The notes: a model not told the origin generated them from the letters alone. DNA of 64,000 bases from Actinoplanes sp. NBC_00393 (GCF_036053395.1 NZ_CP107942.1:124001-188000); one strand, 5' to 3'; shown: positions 1 to 12,984, numbered from the stretch's first letter. Program-made: numbers and translations.

Positions 1-465
1 GCCGAACGGATCATCTCACTGAGCCGCAATCCCGTACGTCAGGCTCTCGCCCGCGAGTTCGGCGCGACCGACATCGTGACCGAGCGCGGCGACGACGCCA
101 CCAAGCTGATCATGGAGATGACCAGTGGTATCGGCGTCGATGCTGCCCTGGAATGCGTCGGCACCGGCCAGTCGATGGCCACCGCATTCGGGATCGCCCG
201 GGTCGGGTCGATCGTCGGCGCCGTCGGTGTGCCGCACGACTCTGTCGTGCCGATTCAGACGGTCATCTTCCGTAACATCGGGCTACGCGGCGGTGTGGCA
301 CCGGCCCGCCGCTACATCCCGGAGTTGCTCGACGACGTCCTGGCCGAGCGCATCAATCCCGGCCTCGTCTTCGACTACGAAACCGACCTCGACGGGATCG
401 GCGACGCCTACACCGCGATGCTCGAGCGCCGCGCGACCAAGTCACTCGTGCGGATCGGCGCCTAA
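1..465 (+). CDS. Zinc-type alcohol dehydrogenase, C-terminal part (5' end outside window)
   Basis: The reading frame is open from the first base to a TAA at 463-465, giving 154 residues with no start in the window. The sequence fits the C-terminal half of a medium-chain zinc alcohol dehydrogenase: the end of the Rossmann domain (GIGVDAALECVG, then a glycine-rich GSIVGAVG strand) followed by the usual closing helix (AYTAMLERRATKSLVRI). The zinc-ligand region would lie upstream and cannot be checked. It precedes a run of small oxidoreductases on the same strand. The family is fairly sure; the substrate is unknown. Confidence 0.85.
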   Translation, partial: AERIISLSRNPVRQALAREFGATDIVTERGDDATKLIMEMTSGIGVDAALECVGTGQSMATAFGIARVGSIVGAVGVPHDSVVPIQTVIFRNIGLRGGVAPARRYIPELLDDVLAERINPGLVFDYETDLDGIGDAYTAMLERRATKSLVRIGA

Positions 466-583
466 ACGTGCTCTGGGGGACCCTGCCAGTACCCGTTTCC
501 ACAGAGACTCCCTGCGGCGGTCCCGGCGCTGTTAGCTGGTTCGGGCGGCCGCGCGGTCGTGGCCGCACCGAGAAGGAGACACG

Positions 584-979
584 GTGGCGAACGAATCGAC
601 GATGACGTCCTGGACGAGTGACGAGCTGACGGCGATCGGCTGCGCCGAGGAACTGCTGATCGCGTCGCTACGCGACGACGGCACCCTGCGCCCGTACGTG
701 ACGATCTGGGTCGTGCGCGTCGATGGCGATCTGTATGTCCGCTCGGCCCGCGGTGTGACCAGCCAATGGTTCGCCCGGGCCGTGCGCAGCGGCGCCGGCC
801 GCATCCGGGCCGGCGGCCTGGAACGCGACGTGACATTCACCGAACCCGCAGGCGCCGACCATGCCGACATCGACGCCGCCTACCACGCCAAGTACGACCG
901 CTACGGGCCCGCCATCGTGGGATCCGTCGTGGGGGAGAAGGCGCACCCGGTCACCGTCCGCCTGCTTCCCCGACCCTGA
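584..979 (+). CDS. DUF2255 family protein
   Basis: A 131-residue protein starting at GTG, chosen because AAGGAG lies 7-12 bases upstream. The pattern W-S-DEL..I..AEELLIASLRDDGTLR followed by TIWVVR..GDLYVRS and a C-terminal Y..KY.RYG block is what I know from the DUF2255 family, small soluble proteins with a split-barrel, flavin-reductase-like look whose biochemical role is unknown. No signal peptide or membrane segment is visible. It sits 14 bases before an aldo/keto reductase and may be co-transcribed with it. Confidence 0.8.
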   Translation: MANESTMTSWTSDELTAIGCAEELLIASLRDDGTLRPYVTIWVVRVDGDLYVRSARGVTSQWFARAVRSGAGRIRAGGLERDVTFTEPAGADHADIDAAYHAKYDRYGPAIVGSVVGEKAHPVTVRLLPRP

Positions 980-993
980 GAGGAATGGCCAGC

Positions 994-1881
994 ATGTCCA
1001 CGATCCCGCAGCTGACGTTGAACAACGGCGTCGAGATGCCCGCCCTCGGATTCGGTGTCTTCCAGACTCCGCCGGACGAGACCCGCTCGGCGGTCGAGGC
1101 GGCGCTGTCGGCCGGCTACCGGCACATCGACACCGCAGCCGCCTACGGCAACGAGCGGCAGGTCGGCGAGGCCGTCGCGAAGTCCGGCCTAGACCGCTCG
1201 GCGGTCTTCCTCGAGACCAAGATCTGGATCAGCGATTACGGGTACGACGAGACGCTGCACGGCTTCGACAAGAGTGCCGGCAAACTCGGCGTCGACCAGA
1301 TCGATCTGCTGATCCTGCACCAGGCCCTGCCGTCGGATTTTGACAAGACTCTCGGCGCCTACCGTGCCCTGGAGACGCTGCTGGCAGACGGCAAGGTCCG
1401 CGCCATCGGCGTCAGCAACTTCATGGTCGACCACCTGACCGCGTTGCTGGACAGGGCCACGGTGGTGCCCGCGGTGAACCAGATCGAGGTGCACCCGTAC
1501 TTCGCTCAGCGTGAGGTGCAGGCGTTCGGCGCCCAGCACGGCATCCTGTCCCAGGCGTGGTCACCGATCGGTGGCATCACGTTCTACCGCGAGGGCGAGC
1601 ACACCAGCACCCTGCAGGACCCGGTGATCGCCGGGATCGCCCAGGCGCACGGCAAGACGCCGGCGCAGGTGATGCTGCGCTGGCACCTGCAGCAGGGCCG
1701 CTCGGCGATCCCGAAGTCGACGAAGCCGGCCCGCATGGCGGAGAACTTGGACGTCGTCGACTTCGAGTTGACCGCCGACGAGCTCGCCGCCATCGACGGC
1801 CTGGACACCGGCAAGCGCGGCGGCCCTGAGCCCGCCGTCATCACCCTGGAGAACTTCCACCGCGACATCCCCGAAGCCTGA
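994..1881 (+). CDS. Aldo/keto reductase (AKR5-like)
   Basis: A 295-residue cytosolic NADPH-dependent reductase of the (beta/alpha)8 AKR fold. The tetrad is intact: Asp46 and Tyr51 in [11 protein letters not shown], the Lys in LETKIWI and the His in LLILHQ. The C-terminal IPKST motif is the cofactor-binding loop. ATG at 994 is preferred over ATG 985 because GAGAGGA (979-985) is then correctly spaced. It is a clear paralogue of the enzyme at 29150 (same LNNGV.MP.LGFGVFQ opening). Substrate unknown; the family reduces 2-keto acids, methylglyoxal and other carbonyls. Confidence 0.92.
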   Translation: MSTIPQLTLNNGVEMPALGFGVFQTPPDETRSAVEAALSAGYRHIDTAAAYGNERQVGEAVAKSGLDRSAVFLETKIWISDYGYDETLHGFDKSAGKLGVDQIDLLILHQALPSDFDKTLGAYRALETLLADGKVRAIGVSNFMVDHLTALLDRATVVPAVNQIEVHPYFAQREVQAFGAQHGILSQAWSPIGGITFYREGEHTSTLQDPVIAGIAQAHGKTPAQVMLRWHLQQGRSAIPKSTKPARMAENLDVVDFELTADELAAIDGLDTGKRGGPEPAVITLENFHRDIPEA

Positions 1882-1957
1882 TCCGACTCGCCGTCGCCCA
1901 TCAGCCGCCGGGCAACGGCGGCTTCACCCCCCGACCGACGACACGGAGGAAAACCAA

Positions 1958-4173
<2,216 letters not shown>

Positions 4174-4257
4174 GACGGCGCTGGCAAGCCGAACATCGCC
4201 TTGATATGTGAATTTCTATCAGCAAGTTCGAAGGTCAGCGCTGGAAGGCTGATGCCC

Positions 4258-5112
4258 ATGGCGCAAGAACCGCAAGGTGCAAACGGTGGCACTGAGCTGG
4301 GTCGTTTCCTGCGTGCCCGTCGTGCGCAAGTAACCCCTGAGCACGCGGGCATCGGGGTTGGCCCCGGATGGCGGCGCACCCCCGGGCTGCGCCGGGAAGA
4401 GCTCGCCGCGCTGGCCGGGGTCAGCGTGGACTACTACATCCGGCTAGAGCGCGGCAAGGAGCATCGGCCCAGCCATGCCGTCATCGACGCGTTAGCCGCC
4501 GCGCTCCGCCTGGATGCGAACGAGCGTGGGCACCTGTTCGCCATCGCCACCCGGGCAACCAGCATGCTGCCGAAACCGTCCGTGGTGCCTGACGAGTGCC
4601 GGCCGGCGCCAGGCACCGATCTGCTGCTGGAGCGCCTGCGCCCATATCCGGCGCGGGTGCTCAGCCGCACCCTGGACCTGCTCGCCTGCAATCCCGGTGG
4701 ACTGCGGACGTTGCCCGGCATCGAGGATTGGCCGGTGCAGCGGCGCAACGTCATCCGTTACGTGTTCCTGCACCCGGCGGCCCGTGCACTGTTTCCGGAC
4801 TGGAAACTCATGACAAGTGGCTGCGTCGCCCGTCTGCGCGCCGTGGCTGGTCGCGAGCCGGACGCCCCGGACGTCACCGAGCTGGTCGCCGAGCTGGCGA
4901 CTGCGAGCACAGACTTCGCCTGGCTATGGGACAGGTACGAGGTGCGCCCGTTCACCGGGACGTCCAAAACCCTCCACCATCCGCAGGTCGGCACCATGAC
5001 CCTCACGGTCCAAGCCATGCAGATCGAGGGCACCGCCGGCCATCGGCTGGTGACCTACCTCGCCGAACCCGGCACACCCGATCACGACGCACTGGTTCTG
5101 CTGGACCGATAA
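4258..5112 (+). CDS. XRE-family regulator with MmyB-like ligand-binding domain
   Basis: A 284-residue DNA-binding protein. Residues about 10-80 carry the helix-turn-helix with the family's signature (TPGLRREELAALAGVSVDYYIRLERG) and the rest matches the PAS-like MmyB C-terminal domain (ACNPGGLRTLPG; TDFAWLWDRYEVR). ATG 4258 is chosen because GGAAGG at 4243-4248 is then 9 bases away; ATG 4252 is an alternative. In actinomycetes these regulators are usually near short-chain or aldo/keto reductases and often control them, which fits the upstream genes. An AT-rich imperfect dyad (CTTGATA...TATCAGCAAG, 4200-4226) may be its operator. Confidence 0.9.
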   Translation: MAQEPQGANGGTELGRFLRARRAQVTPEHAGIGVGPGWRRTPGLRREELAALAGVSVDYYIRLERGKEHRPSHAVIDALAAALRLDANERGHLFAIATRATSMLPKPSVVPDECRPAPGTDLLLERLRPYPARVLSRTLDLLACNPGGLRTLPGIEDWPVQRRNVIRYVFLHPAARALFPDWKLMTSGCVARLRAVAGREPDAPDVTELVAELATASTDFAWLWDRYEVRPFTGTSKTLHHPQVGTMTLTVQAMQIEGTAGHRLVTYLAEPGTPDHDALVLLDR

Positions 5113-5122
5113 CGCCTGGAGC

Positions 5123-5145
5123 CGTGCCGGACGATGGCCGGCACG
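5123..5145 (+). terminator. Hairpin after the MmyB-like regulator
   Basis: Arms CGTGCCGG and CCGGCACG form an 8-bp perfect stem with a 7-base loop just after the stop codon at 5112, followed by CTCTT. A plausible terminator separating the regulator from the sugar transporter operon. Confidence 0.45.
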
Positions 5146-5569
5146 CTCTTGCGTGGAAGTCGCACGTCCAGTGAGATAGCCGTGGGAATCGCGGCCAGTA
5201 ACGTTCACGAGGCGGCTTCAAAAGGGGTATTGGCAATACACCCTTCCCGCGAGCGGATTCGTCGGCCCCACGCTGCGGTTTTCCAGATGGGGGACCTGAA
5301 GTTACCCCGAATTGGATTCCCGGGTAAGTGCGGGCCTCCCCGGTGATCGGGCCTTCCCCTAGCGTCGTGCCTTAACCCGGTAACGCAGGTCCCACACTTG
5401 CGTGTCCCCCCACTCGAACCGAGGCCCGGCCCGAAATCCCTGTTGGCCGGGCACCGACCTCGATCGCCCGAGCGGCGCGCCGTCAGGCGTGCCGCCGAAC
5501 TATCGGATGAACCAGCAGCCGGCCTCCACACGCAGCTTTCCTGAAGCCGGTGTCGAAACGGAGACAATA
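5146..5569. other. Long 5' region of the sugar ABC operon, no gene seen
   Basis: About 420 bases without a convincing gene. It contains a short perfect dyad GTATTG-G-CAATAC at 5227-5239, which could be an operator for a LacI-type or other sugar regulator, and GC-rich inverted stretches around 5320-5390. No recognised riboswitch was identified. The region probably holds the promoter and leader of the transporter operon that starts at 5570. Confidence 0.3.
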
Positions 5570-6892
5570 ATGAATCGTCGTGATTTCCTGAGACTCAACG
5601 TTGGTGTAGGTGCGGCGGCAACTCTCGCGGCATGTGGCAGTTCGGGCCCGTCCGGCGGGAGCGACAGCAGCGGCGCTGAGGGTGCGGCAACGTATTGGGC
5701 GCTGAGCGGCATGCCCAGCGAGCCGATCCGTCGCGCGGCTGTGGACCGCTTCAACAAGGCCAACCCGGACACACCGATCACGGGCTCGTACTTCCAGAAC
5801 GATGCGTACAAGCAGAAGATCAAGACCGCCATCGGGGCTGGCGAGGGCCCGTCGATGATCTTCAACTGGGGTGGTGGGGGCCTCAAGAGCTATGTCGAGG
5901 CCGGCCAGGTCGACGACCTCACCGGTTGGTTCGGCGAAAACGCCGCGGTCAAGGACAAGATCATCCCGGCGTCGTTCGGTGCGGCCACCGTGGACGGCAA
6001 GATCTACGCGATGCCGGTCGAGAGCGTGACGCCGATCGTCCTGTTCTACAACAAGAAGGTCTTCGAGCAGGTCGGCGTGCAGCCCCCGCAGACGTACGGC
6101 GACATTCTCGATCTGGTCCCGAAGTTCAATGCTCAGGGCATCGCGCCGTTCTCCATGGGTGGCCAGTCCCGCTGGCCCAACATGATGTGGCTCGAGTTCC
6201 TGCTCGACCGCACGGCCGGCTCCGACGTGTTCAACCGCGTCTTCGCCGGCGAGAAGAACGCATGGTCCGACCCGGCGGTGCTGACCATGCTTACGATGGT
6301 TCAGGACCTGGTGAAGGCGGACGGTTTCCAGAAGGGCTTCTCCTCGACCACCGCCGACTCGAACGCCGACCAGGCCCTGCTCTACACCGGCAAGGCCGCG
6401 ATGATGGTGCACGGCACCTGGTCGTACGGCATCCAGAAGGCCAACGGCGGCGACTTCGTCTCCAGCGGCGGCCTCGGCTTCATGAACTTTCCCCCGATCG
6501 ACGGCGGCAAGGGCGACCCGGGTAACGCGGTGGGCAACCCCGGCCAGTACCTGTCCATCTCGTCGAAGGCCCCCCAGGCGCAGAAGGACATCGCCAAGAA
6601 GTACTTCTCCACCACCCTGGTAGACGACGAGGAGGTCAAGGGCTGGGTCGGTGCGGGCTATGTGCCGACGCTCAAGGACAGCGCCGCGCAACTCGCTTCA
6701 TCGCCGAACGCGGACTTCCTTAACTTCGTCCACGAGACAGCGGTGAACGCCAAAACCTTCCAACAGTCGTGGGACCAGGCGCTGAGCCCGACCGCGGCCG
6801 AGACCCTGCTGGACAACATCGCCAAGCTGTTCCAGTTGCAGATCAGCCCGCAGCAGTGGGTCGACAGCATGAACGGGGTCATCGGCAAATGA
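5570..6892 (+). CDS. ABC sugar transporter, substrate-binding lipoprotein
   Basis: A 440-residue type-1 extracellular solute-binding protein. The N-terminus has a twin-arginine motif (NRRDFLRL) followed by a hydrophobic stretch and a lipobox (TLAAC, Cys at about 23), so a Tat-exported lipoprotein is likely. The body has the expected hinge features (PVESVTPIVLFYNKKVFEQVGV; AAMMVHGTW). ATG 5570 follows CGGAGA. Its stop overlaps the start of the first permease by ATGA, so the three transporter genes are one operon. The likely ligand is an oligosaccharide or glycoside, in view of the GH3 enzyme downstream. Confidence 0.93.
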   Translation: MNRRDFLRLNVGVGAAATLAACGSSGPSGGSDSSGAEGAATYWALSGMPSEPIRRAAVDRFNKANPDTPITGSYFQNDAYKQKIKTAIGAGEGPSMIFNWGGGGLKSYVEAGQVDDLTGWFGENAAVKDKIIPASFGAATVDGKIYAMPVESVTPIVLFYNKKVFEQVGVQPPQTYGDILDLVPKFNAQGIAPFSMGGQSRWPNMMWLEFLLDRTAGSDVFNRVFAGEKNAWSDPAVLTMLTMVQDLVKADGFQKGFSSTTADSNADQALLYTGKAAMMVHGTWSYGIQKANGGDFVSSGGLGFMNFPPIDGGKGDPGNAVGNPGQYLSISSKAPQAQKDIAKKYFSTTLVDDEEVKGWVGAGYVPTLKDSAAQLASSPNADFLNFVHETAVNAKTFQQSWDQALSPTAAETLLDNIAKLFQLQISPQQWVDSMNGVIGK

Positions 6893-7812
6893 CGACCCTC
6901 GCTCCGCCCGCGGTCCGCGTCGACCAGGTGCCCACCGCGAGCCGCGAGCGGGGCGGCTCCGTCCTCTGGATGACCATGCCCGCGCTGCTGATGTTCCTGG
7001 CGTTCGGGCTCATCCCGCTGCTCGGTGCGCTCGGGCTCAGCTTCACCACCTGGGACGGCATCGGTGACATCCGCCCGACCGGCCTGACCAGCTGGAAGGC
7101 GGCACTGAGCGACCCCGGGCTGCCACACGCACTCGGCATCACGTTCCAGATCATGTTTCTTTCCTGGCTGGTGCAGACCCCGCTATCCATCCTGATCGGC
7201 GTCTTCATCGCCGCGCGACACCGCTATCGCGGCTTACTCGCCGTGCTCTACTTCATCCCGCTGCTGCTCAGTTCAGCGGCCATCTCGATCACCTACAAGG
7301 CGATGCTCGACCCCAACTTCGGCATCGGATCCGGGCTCGGGATCAGCGCGCTCAACCAGGACTGGCTGGGTGACCCCACGCTCGCGATGGGCGTCCTGAT
7401 CTTCGTGGTGTCCTGGCAGTTCATCCCGTTCCACTCACTGATCTACCAGGGCGCGGTCCGGCAGATCCCCATCGCGCTCTACGAAGCGGCGCAGATCGAC
7501 GGCGCCGGGCGGTTACGCCAGTTCTTCCTGATCACGCTGCCGCAGATCAAGTACACGATCATCACGTCCTCGACGCTGATGGTCGTGGGCTCGCTGACCT
7601 TCTTCGACCTGATCTACGTGCTCACCGCCGGCGGCCCGGGCGACGCCACCCGGGCTCTGGCCCTGGAGATGTACCAGAAGGGGTTCATGGCCAACCTGAT
7701 GGGTCCGGCGAGCTGTATCGCGGTGATCCTGGTCCTGGTCGGGGTGGCCCTGGCTCAGCTGCTGCGGCGGCTCGGTGGCCGCGGCGACGAGAGCCAGATG
7801 GAAGGGATGTGA
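6889..7812 (+). CDS. ABC sugar transporter permease (MalF type)
   Basis: A 307-residue inner-membrane permease with about six hydrophobic segments and the EAA loop (EAAQIDGAGRLRQFFLITLPQ) that docks the ATPase. It starts inside the stop of the binding-protein gene (ATGA), implying coupled translation. No ATPase gene is in the window; in actinomycetes this importer class commonly uses a shared MsiK-type ATPase encoded elsewhere. Confidence 0.93.
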   Translation: MTTLAPPAVRVDQVPTASRERGGSVLWMTMPALLMFLAFGLIPLLGALGLSFTTWDGIGDIRPTGLTSWKAALSDPGLPHALGITFQIMFLSWLVQTPLSILIGVFIAARHRYRGLLAVLYFIPLLLSSAAISITYKAMLDPNFGIGSGLGISALNQDWLGDPTLAMGVLIFVVSWQFIPFHSLIYQGAVRQIPIALYEAAQIDGAGRLRQFFLITLPQIKYTIITSSTLMVVGSLTFFDLIYVLTAGGPGDATRALALEMYQKGFMANLMGPASCIAVILVLVGVALAQLLRRLGGRGDESQMEGM

Positions 7813-7813
7813 C

Positions 7814-8683
7814 GTGGCGACCATCGACACCGGCGCCCACCGGCGGATCACACCGGCCCGCCGGAAGGCGCGGTCCAATTGGCTGGGCGGCACCTTCGGC
7901 TGGGTCTGGCTGCTCATCGTGATGCTGCCGATCTACTGGATCGTCATCACGAGCTTCAAGACTCAGGCGAACTACTTCGTCACGAACACGTTCGCCCCGC
8001 CGTCCACCCCGACCTTGGACAACTACCGGTCGGTCATCGAAAACGACTTCGTCCGGTACTTCCTCAACAGCATGGTGGTCACGGTAGGTGCGGTGGTCCC
8101 GGCCGTCGTGATCTCGTTCATGGCGGCCTACGGCATCGTCCGCGCCGCCCGTGATCGCCGGGTCAGGTCGATCAACTCACTGTTCCTGACGGGCCTGGCC
8201 ATCCCATTGCAAGCAGTGATCATCCCGGTCTACCTGATCATCATCCGGCTCGAGATGTACGACACGCTGCTGGCGATTATCCTGCCGTCCATCGCGTTCG
8301 CCATCCCGCTGTCGGTTCTGGTGCTGGCCAACTTCATCCGCGACGTGCCGCGCGAGCTGTTCGAGTCGATGCGGATGGACGGCGCCACCGAGTGGGGCAC
8401 GCTGTGGCGGCTCGCCTTCCCGCTCACCCGCCCCGCACTGGTCACCGTGACCATCTACAACGCGCTGGCCATCTGGAACGGCTTCCTGCTGCCACTGGTA
8501 CTCACCCAGAGCCCCGAGCAGCGCACCATGCCGCTCGCGCTGTGGACCTTCCAGGGGCAGTTCGGCATCAACGTGCCGGCCATCGCGGCGTCGGTCACGC
8601 TCACCACCATCCCCATCGTCCTGCTGTACGCGGTCGGCCGTCGACAGCTGCTCAGCGGCTTGACCGCTGGGTTCGGTAAGTAG
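7814..8683 (+). CDS. ABC sugar transporter permease (MalG type)
   Basis: A 289-residue permease with six predicted membrane segments and an EAA-like loop ([20 protein letters not shown]). GTG 7814 lies one base after the stop of the MalF-type gene and follows GAAGGGA. Together with the preceding two genes it completes a carbohydrate uptake (CUT1-type) system apart from the ATPase. The carboxylesterase gene follows after 11 bases, so it is probably in the same operon. Confidence 0.93.
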   Translation: MATIDTGAHRRITPARRKARSNWLGGTFGWVWLLIVMLPIYWIVITSFKTQANYFVTNTFAPPSTPTLDNYRSVIENDFVRYFLNSMVVTVGAVVPAVVISFMAAYGIVRAARDRRVRSINSLFLTGLAIPLQAVIIPVYLIIIRLEMYDTLLAIILPSIAFAIPLSVLVLANFIRDVPRELFESMRMDGATEWGTLWRLAFPLTRPALVTVTIYNALAIWNGFLLPLVLTQSPEQRTMPLALWTFQGQFGINVPAIAASVTLTTIPIVLLYAVGRRQLLSGLTAGFGK

Positions 8684-8694
8684 GAGGGAAGACG

Positions 8695-10353
8695 TTGAAA
8701 GCACCTGGACGCATATTGCTGTGCGCAAGCGCCGCCATAGGTTTGCTGGCGGGCTGCGGTTCGGTCGTGGGGAGCATGAGTTCCCCGGCAGGTCGAGGCG
8801 CACCGCCCATCGAGACCGCCCTTTCCTCCGACCCACCGGTCGTGCGTACCGTGTCCGGCTCCGTACGCGGGGTGACGGAGGCCGGGGTGCAGAGTTTCAA
8901 AGGCATCCCCTATGCCGCGCCGCCGGTCGGCGCCTACCGTTGGCGCCCGACCCAGAAGGCGAAGCCGTGGCCGGGCGTCCGTGACGGCAGCCAGTTCGGC
9001 GCCGACTGCGCGCAGGCGGGCCGCGGCACACCCCCGCCCCAGGGCTACTCAGAGGACTGTCTGTTCGTCAACGTGTGGCGCCCGTCGGGGGCCAAGGTGG
9101 GTGCCAAGTTGCCGGTGATGGTGTGGATCCACGGCGGCGGCTTCGTCGCCGGCAGTGGCGCGCAGCCGAATTACTCGGGTGAGGCGTTCGCGCGCCAGGG
9201 CGTAGCGCTGGTCACCATCAACTATCGGCTGGGCCGGTTCGGCTTCTTCGCCTTTCCGGGGCTTACCGCCGAGCACCGCGGCGAGGTCAAGGGCAACTAC
9301 GGCTATCTCGACCAGATCGCCGCGCTGAACTGGGTGCGGCGCAACATCGCCGCGTTCGGTGGCGATCCCCGCAACGTCACCATCTTCGGTGAATCGGCGG
9401 GTGGCGTCTCGGTGCACACGCACCTGACCTCGCCGTTGTCGCGCGGAGTCTTCGACAAGGCCATAATCCAGTCCGGCGGCGGGCGCGACGGCGTGCTGAC
9501 CGGCCGGCCGCTGCGCGCCGACGGGGCCGATCCGCTCTACCCGGTCTCGGCCGAGACGATCGGCGTCAACTTCGCACAACGGTACGAGATCGAGGGCACC
9601 GGCGCCGCCGCGCTCGCCCAGCTGCGCGCGCTCGACACCGCGCAGGTCGTCGACGGCGGGCAGGAGACCGCTGGGCCGGGCGGTCCACCGACCTATCCGG
9701 GGCCGATCCTCGATGGCCGGCTCGCTGTCGAAACCGCGGAGAGCGCCTACCGGGCCGGCCGGCAGAAGCGCGCGCCGCTGATGATCGGAACGAACAGCGC
9801 CGACTTCATCGGCTTCGTCGCCGCCGACAGCAAGGATGAGTTGTTCGCCCAGTTCCGGGAGCACGCGGCCTGGGCGCGGGCGGTCTACGATCCCGACGGC
9901 ACCGCCACCCTGCAGCAGGTGCTGATGATGGTCGGCATCGACCGCGCCCAGGCCGAGCCCGCGCGGTTCACCGCCAATGCGTTCGCGCGCGTGGGGGCAC
10001 CCACTTATCTCTATCGCTTCTCCTATGTCCCGACCGCGCGTCGCGACCAGTGGGTGAACGGGGTTCCCCACGCGGCGGAGATCCCCTTCGTCTTCGACAC
10101 CCTCGCCGCCGGCGGCACGCAGCCGACGGCGCAGGACAGTGCGGTGGCGCGGCTTGCCAACACCTACTGGGCCAACTTCGCGCGCAACGGCAATCCGAAC
10201 GGCCGCACGGTGCCGCAATGGCCCCGGCACGCCGTCGGCCGCGACTCGATCACCGACTTCAGCCCGGACGGGACGATTGTCGCGGGACCCGATCCTCGCA
10301 AGGAACGGCTGGACGTGTCCGAGGCCGCGGGCGGACTGCCCCGACCGCGCTGA
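8695..10353 (+). CDS. Type-B carboxylesterase lipoprotein
   Basis: A 552-residue alpha/beta hydrolase. The TTG start is supported by AGGAGGGA 6-13 bases upstream. Residues 1-21 form a lipoprotein signal (LLAGC), so the enzyme is surface-anchored. The family signature is clear: [21 protein letters not shown], the oxyanion HGGGF, the nucleophile elbow GESAGG and the catalytic His in VPHAAEIPF. It lies 11 bases after the sugar permease and before a GH3 beta-glucosidase, suggesting hydrolysis of acylated glycosides or plant esters at the cell surface. Substrate not known. Confidence 0.92.
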   Translation: MKAPGRILLCASAAIGLLAGCGSVVGSMSSPAGRGAPPIETALSSDPPVVRTVSGSVRGVTEAGVQSFKGIPYAAPPVGAYRWRPTQKAKPWPGVRDGSQFGADCAQAGRGTPPPQGYSEDCLFVNVWRPSGAKVGAKLPVMVWIHGGGFVAGSGAQPNYSGEAFARQGVALVTINYRLGRFGFFAFPGLTAEHRGEVKGNYGYLDQIAALNWVRRNIAAFGGDPRNVTIFGESAGGVSVHTHLTSPLSRGVFDKAIIQSGGGRDGVLTGRPLRADGADPLYPVSAETIGVNFAQRYEIEGTGAAALAQLRALDTAQVVDGGQETAGPGGPPTYPGPILDGRLAVETAESAYRAGRQKRAPLMIGTNSADFIGFVAADSKDELFAQFREHAAWARAVYDPDGTATLQQVLMMVGIDRAQAEPARFTANAFARVGAPTYLYRFSYVPTARRDQWVNGVPHAAEIPFVFDTLAAGGTQPTAQDSAVARLANTYWANFARNGNPNGRTVPQWPRHAVGRDSITDFSPDGTIVAGPDPRKERLDVSEAAGGLPRPR

Positions 10354-10363
10354 GCCGGCCAGG

Positions 10364-10393
10364 CCACCGCGCGGCAAGGCAGTCGCGCGGTGG
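10364..10393 (+). terminator. Strong hairpin between esterase and beta-glucosidase genes
   Basis: CCACCGCGCG (10364-10373) and CGCGCGGTGG (10384-10393) form a perfect 10-bp stem with a 10-base loop, nested inside outer arms CCGGCC (10355-10360) and GGCCGG (10396-10401). It begins 11 bases after the esterase stop. No U-tract follows, which is normal in high-GC actinomycetes. It implies that the GH3 gene has its own promoter in 10402-10624. Confidence 0.65.
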
Positions 10394-10624
10394 CGGGCCG
10401 GTCAGCCCGGCGTGCGCATCGCTGTCGGCTGGGGCCCAGCCACGACGGCCGTTGCCTTGGTGGCCTTGCGTTGCAGGACTACCGCAAACAGCGGGTCGAC
10501 CTGGCGCAAGCCCACGCGGAGACAATCGCCGTCGATGACGCTTCCACCCGCTTCCCAAATCCAGCGCTCAGGCTTCGCCCGCACCGGGCCGCTCGACATC
10601 CACACGAACGGAGACACGCGTCCG

Positions 10625-12883
10625 ATGACGTCCGCTGCGGACCTGCTGACTGAATTGACCCTGCAGGAGAAGGCGGCGATGTGCCTCGGCTCCACCGTCT
10701 GGCACACGGCACCGGTGCCGCGCCTCGGTATCCCGGCGATCATGCTGTCTGACGGCCCGCACGGGCTGCGTCGCCAGCCCGACGGCAATCAGGCCGGTAT
10801 CTCCGGCAGCCTGCCCGCCACCTGCTTCCCGACCGCCTCCGCACTCGGCTCGTCGTGGGATCCCGACCTGGTGCGGCGCATCGGCGCGGCGATCGGCGCG
10901 GAAGCTTGCGCGCAGGGGGTGGCGGTGGTGCTCGGCCCCGGCGTCAACATCAAACGGTCCCCGCTGTGCGGGCGCAACTTCGAGTACTTCTCCGAGGACC
11001 CGTTGCTGGCCGGCGTCCTGGGCGAGGCCCACGTCGTCGGGGTGCAGAGTCAGGGCGTCGGCGCGTGCGTGAAGCACTTCGCCGCCAACAATCAGGAGAC
11101 CGACCGGCTGCGGGTCAGCGCCGACGTCGACGAGCGAACGCTGCGCGAAATCTACCTGCCGCACTTCGAACGCATCGTCATCCGGGCCCGGCCCTGGATG
11201 GTCATGTGCGCCTACAACCGCATCAACGGGGTGCCCGCCTCCGAACACCGGTGGCTGCTCACCGAGGTGCTGCGCGACGAATGGGGCTTCGACGGCGTCG
11301 TGGTCTCCGACTGGGGAGCGGTCCGTGACCGGGTGGCGGCGCTTACCGCCGGCCTCGACCTGGAGATGCCGCCCAACCGGGGCGTCAGCGACACCGCGAT
11401 CGTCGCCGCCGTCCACGACGGCACCCTCGACGAGAAGGTGCTCGACCAGACGGCGCAGCGGATCCTGCAGCTGGTAGACCGTTGTGCCGACCCGGCGCCG
11501 ACTGGCTTCGACGTAGGCACTCATCACACCTTGGCCCGCGCCGCGGCAGCTGACTGCGCGGTGCTGCTCAAGAACGACCGTCAGTTGCTGCCGCTGCAGC
11601 CGGTGGCCGGCGACACGATCGCCGTGATCGGCGAGTTCGCCCGCGCCCCTCGCTTTCAGGGCGCCGGCAGTTCCCAGGTCAACCCCACCCGCATCGACGT
11701 GCCGTTGGACGAGCTGCGAACGGCTGCACCGGCCGGCGTCACCGTGGAATATGCCGACGGTGGCGAGCAAGCTGTGGCGCTCGCCCGCCGCGCGGACACC
11801 GTGGTGCTGTTCCTCGGCCTGCCCGCCGGCGACGAGTCAGAAGGCGCTGACCGGTGGCACATGCATCTACCCGAAGCTCAGATCGCGCTGCTGGAACAGG
11901 TGGCAGCGGTGAACCGCAGAGTGGTGGTGGTGCTGGCCAACGGCTCCGCGGTGGAGGTGTCCTCGTGGGACCGGCACGCAGGCGCGATCCTGGAAACCTG
12001 GCTGTCCGGGCAGGCGGCCGGCGGCGCGGTCGCCGACCTGCTGTTCGGCGCCGTCAACCCGTCCGGGCGTCTCGCCGAGACCCTGCCGGTGCACCTTGCG
12101 GACAACCCGTCCTTCCTGAACTTCCCCGGAGAGCAAGGGCACGTGCGGTACGGCGAGGGTGTCTTCGTCGGCTACCGCGGTTACGACGCCACCGGCCGCG
12201 ACGTCGCCTACCCGTTCGGTCACGGTCTTTCCTACACGTCGTTCACCTACCACGATCTCACCGTCACGGTGACCGCCGATTCCTCGGTGCTGGTCACCTG
12301 CGCCGTCGTCAACACCGGCGATCGGCCCGGCAAGGAGGTCGTGCAGCTTTACATCGGCGCCCCACCGTCACCCGTGGCCCGCCCCGTACGGGAGCTGAAA
12401 GCCTTCACGAAGATCGACCTGCTGCCCGGTGGCAGTGAGACAGTGACGTTCCACCTCGACCCACGCGACCTCTCCTACTGGTCCACCCGCCACCAGCGGT
12501 GGCTGTTGCACGGCGGCACGTTCCACGTCAGCGTAGGCTCGTCATCACGCGACCTGCGGCTGAGCGTCACCGTCGACGTACCCGCCGAAGCTTTCCCGGT
12601 GCCGCTGACCGCCGAGTCGACCCTGCGCGAGTGGCTGGCCGACCCCGAGGGGGCCGCCGCGCTGCGCGCAGCCGTCGGGGCCGACGCCGACGGCAACCCC
12701 ACCGGCATCCTCAGTGACCCCGAGTCGCTGACCGTGCTCGGCGACTTCCCCCTGACCACCCTGACTGCGTTCCCGAGACTTGGTATCGACCGCCACGTCG
12801 TCACCGGATTGGACATCCAACCCCGGGGAGTTGCCGGACCGCATGCTTTGCACATTGCCGAGGACGAGGGCGCTCCGACGTAG
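10625..12883 (+). CDS. Glycoside hydrolase family 3 beta-glucosidase-like enzyme
   Basis: A 752-residue GH3 enzyme without a signal peptide, so probably cytosolic. The N-terminal barrel has [16 protein letters not shown] and the catalytic aspartate in GVVVSDWGA; the second domain follows from about residue 320 ([15 protein letters not shown]). A fibronectin-III-like C-terminal domain ([16 protein letters not shown]) matches the three-domain bacterial architecture. The ATG has a weak GGAG 12 bases upstream. It probably hydrolyses glycosides imported by the ABC system at 5570-8683. The exact linkage cannot be read from sequence. Confidence 0.93.
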   Translation: MTSAADLLTELTLQEKAAMCLGSTVWHTAPVPRLGIPAIMLSDGPHGLRRQPDGNQAGISGSLPATCFPTASALGSSWDPDLVRRIGAAIGAEACAQGVAVVLGPGVNIKRSPLCGRNFEYFSEDPLLAGVLGEAHVVGVQSQGVGACVKHFAANNQETDRLRVSADVDERTLREIYLPHFERIVIRARPWMVMCAYNRINGVPASEHRWLLTEVLRDEWGFDGVVVSDWGAVRDRVAALTAGLDLEMPPNRGVSDTAIVAAVHDGTLDEKVLDQTAQRILQLVDRCADPAPTGFDVGTHHTLARAAAADCAVLLKNDRQLLPLQPVAGDTIAVIGEFARAPRFQGAGSSQVNPTRIDVPLDELRTAAPAGVTVEYADGGEQAVALARRADTVVLFLGLPAGDESEGADRWHMHLPEAQIALLEQVAAVNRRVVVVLANGSAVEVSSWDRHAGAILETWLSGQAAGGAVADLLFGAVNPSGRLAETLPVHLADNPSFLNFPGEQGHVRYGEGVFVGYRGYDATGRDVAYPFGHGLSYTSFTYHDLTVTVTADSSVLVTCAVVNTGDRPGKEVVQLYIGAPPSPVARPVRELKAFTKIDLLPGGSETVTFHLDPRDLSYWSTRHQRWLLHGGTFHVSVGSSSRDLRLSVTVDVPAEAFPVPLTAESTLREWLADPEGAAALRAAVGADADGNPTGILSDPESLTVLGDFPLTTLTAFPRLGIDRHVVTGLDIQPRGVAGPHALHIAEDEGAPT

Positions 12884-12913
12884 GTCCGCCTCGAGTGCGG
12901 CTGGGGTGGACCT
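12882..12913 (+). terminator. Hairpin at the end of the GH3 gene
   Basis: AGGTCCGCC (12882-12890, overlapping the TAG stop) pairs with GGTGGACCT (12905-12913) with one G-U pair and a 14-base loop. A plausible terminator. Confidence 0.4.
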
Positions 12914-12984
12914 CGGGATCAGCTGGCAGGGCGGTGGCATTCCATAGGGCACTTCTCGCCGTGGGTGCGTCCATGAGAAGCCCG

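Noticed and set aside
10402..10624. Small genes between the esterase terminator and the GH3 gene (both strands)
   Set aside because: Frames lack starts with ribosome-binding sites and show no recognisable motif; more likely a promoter region.
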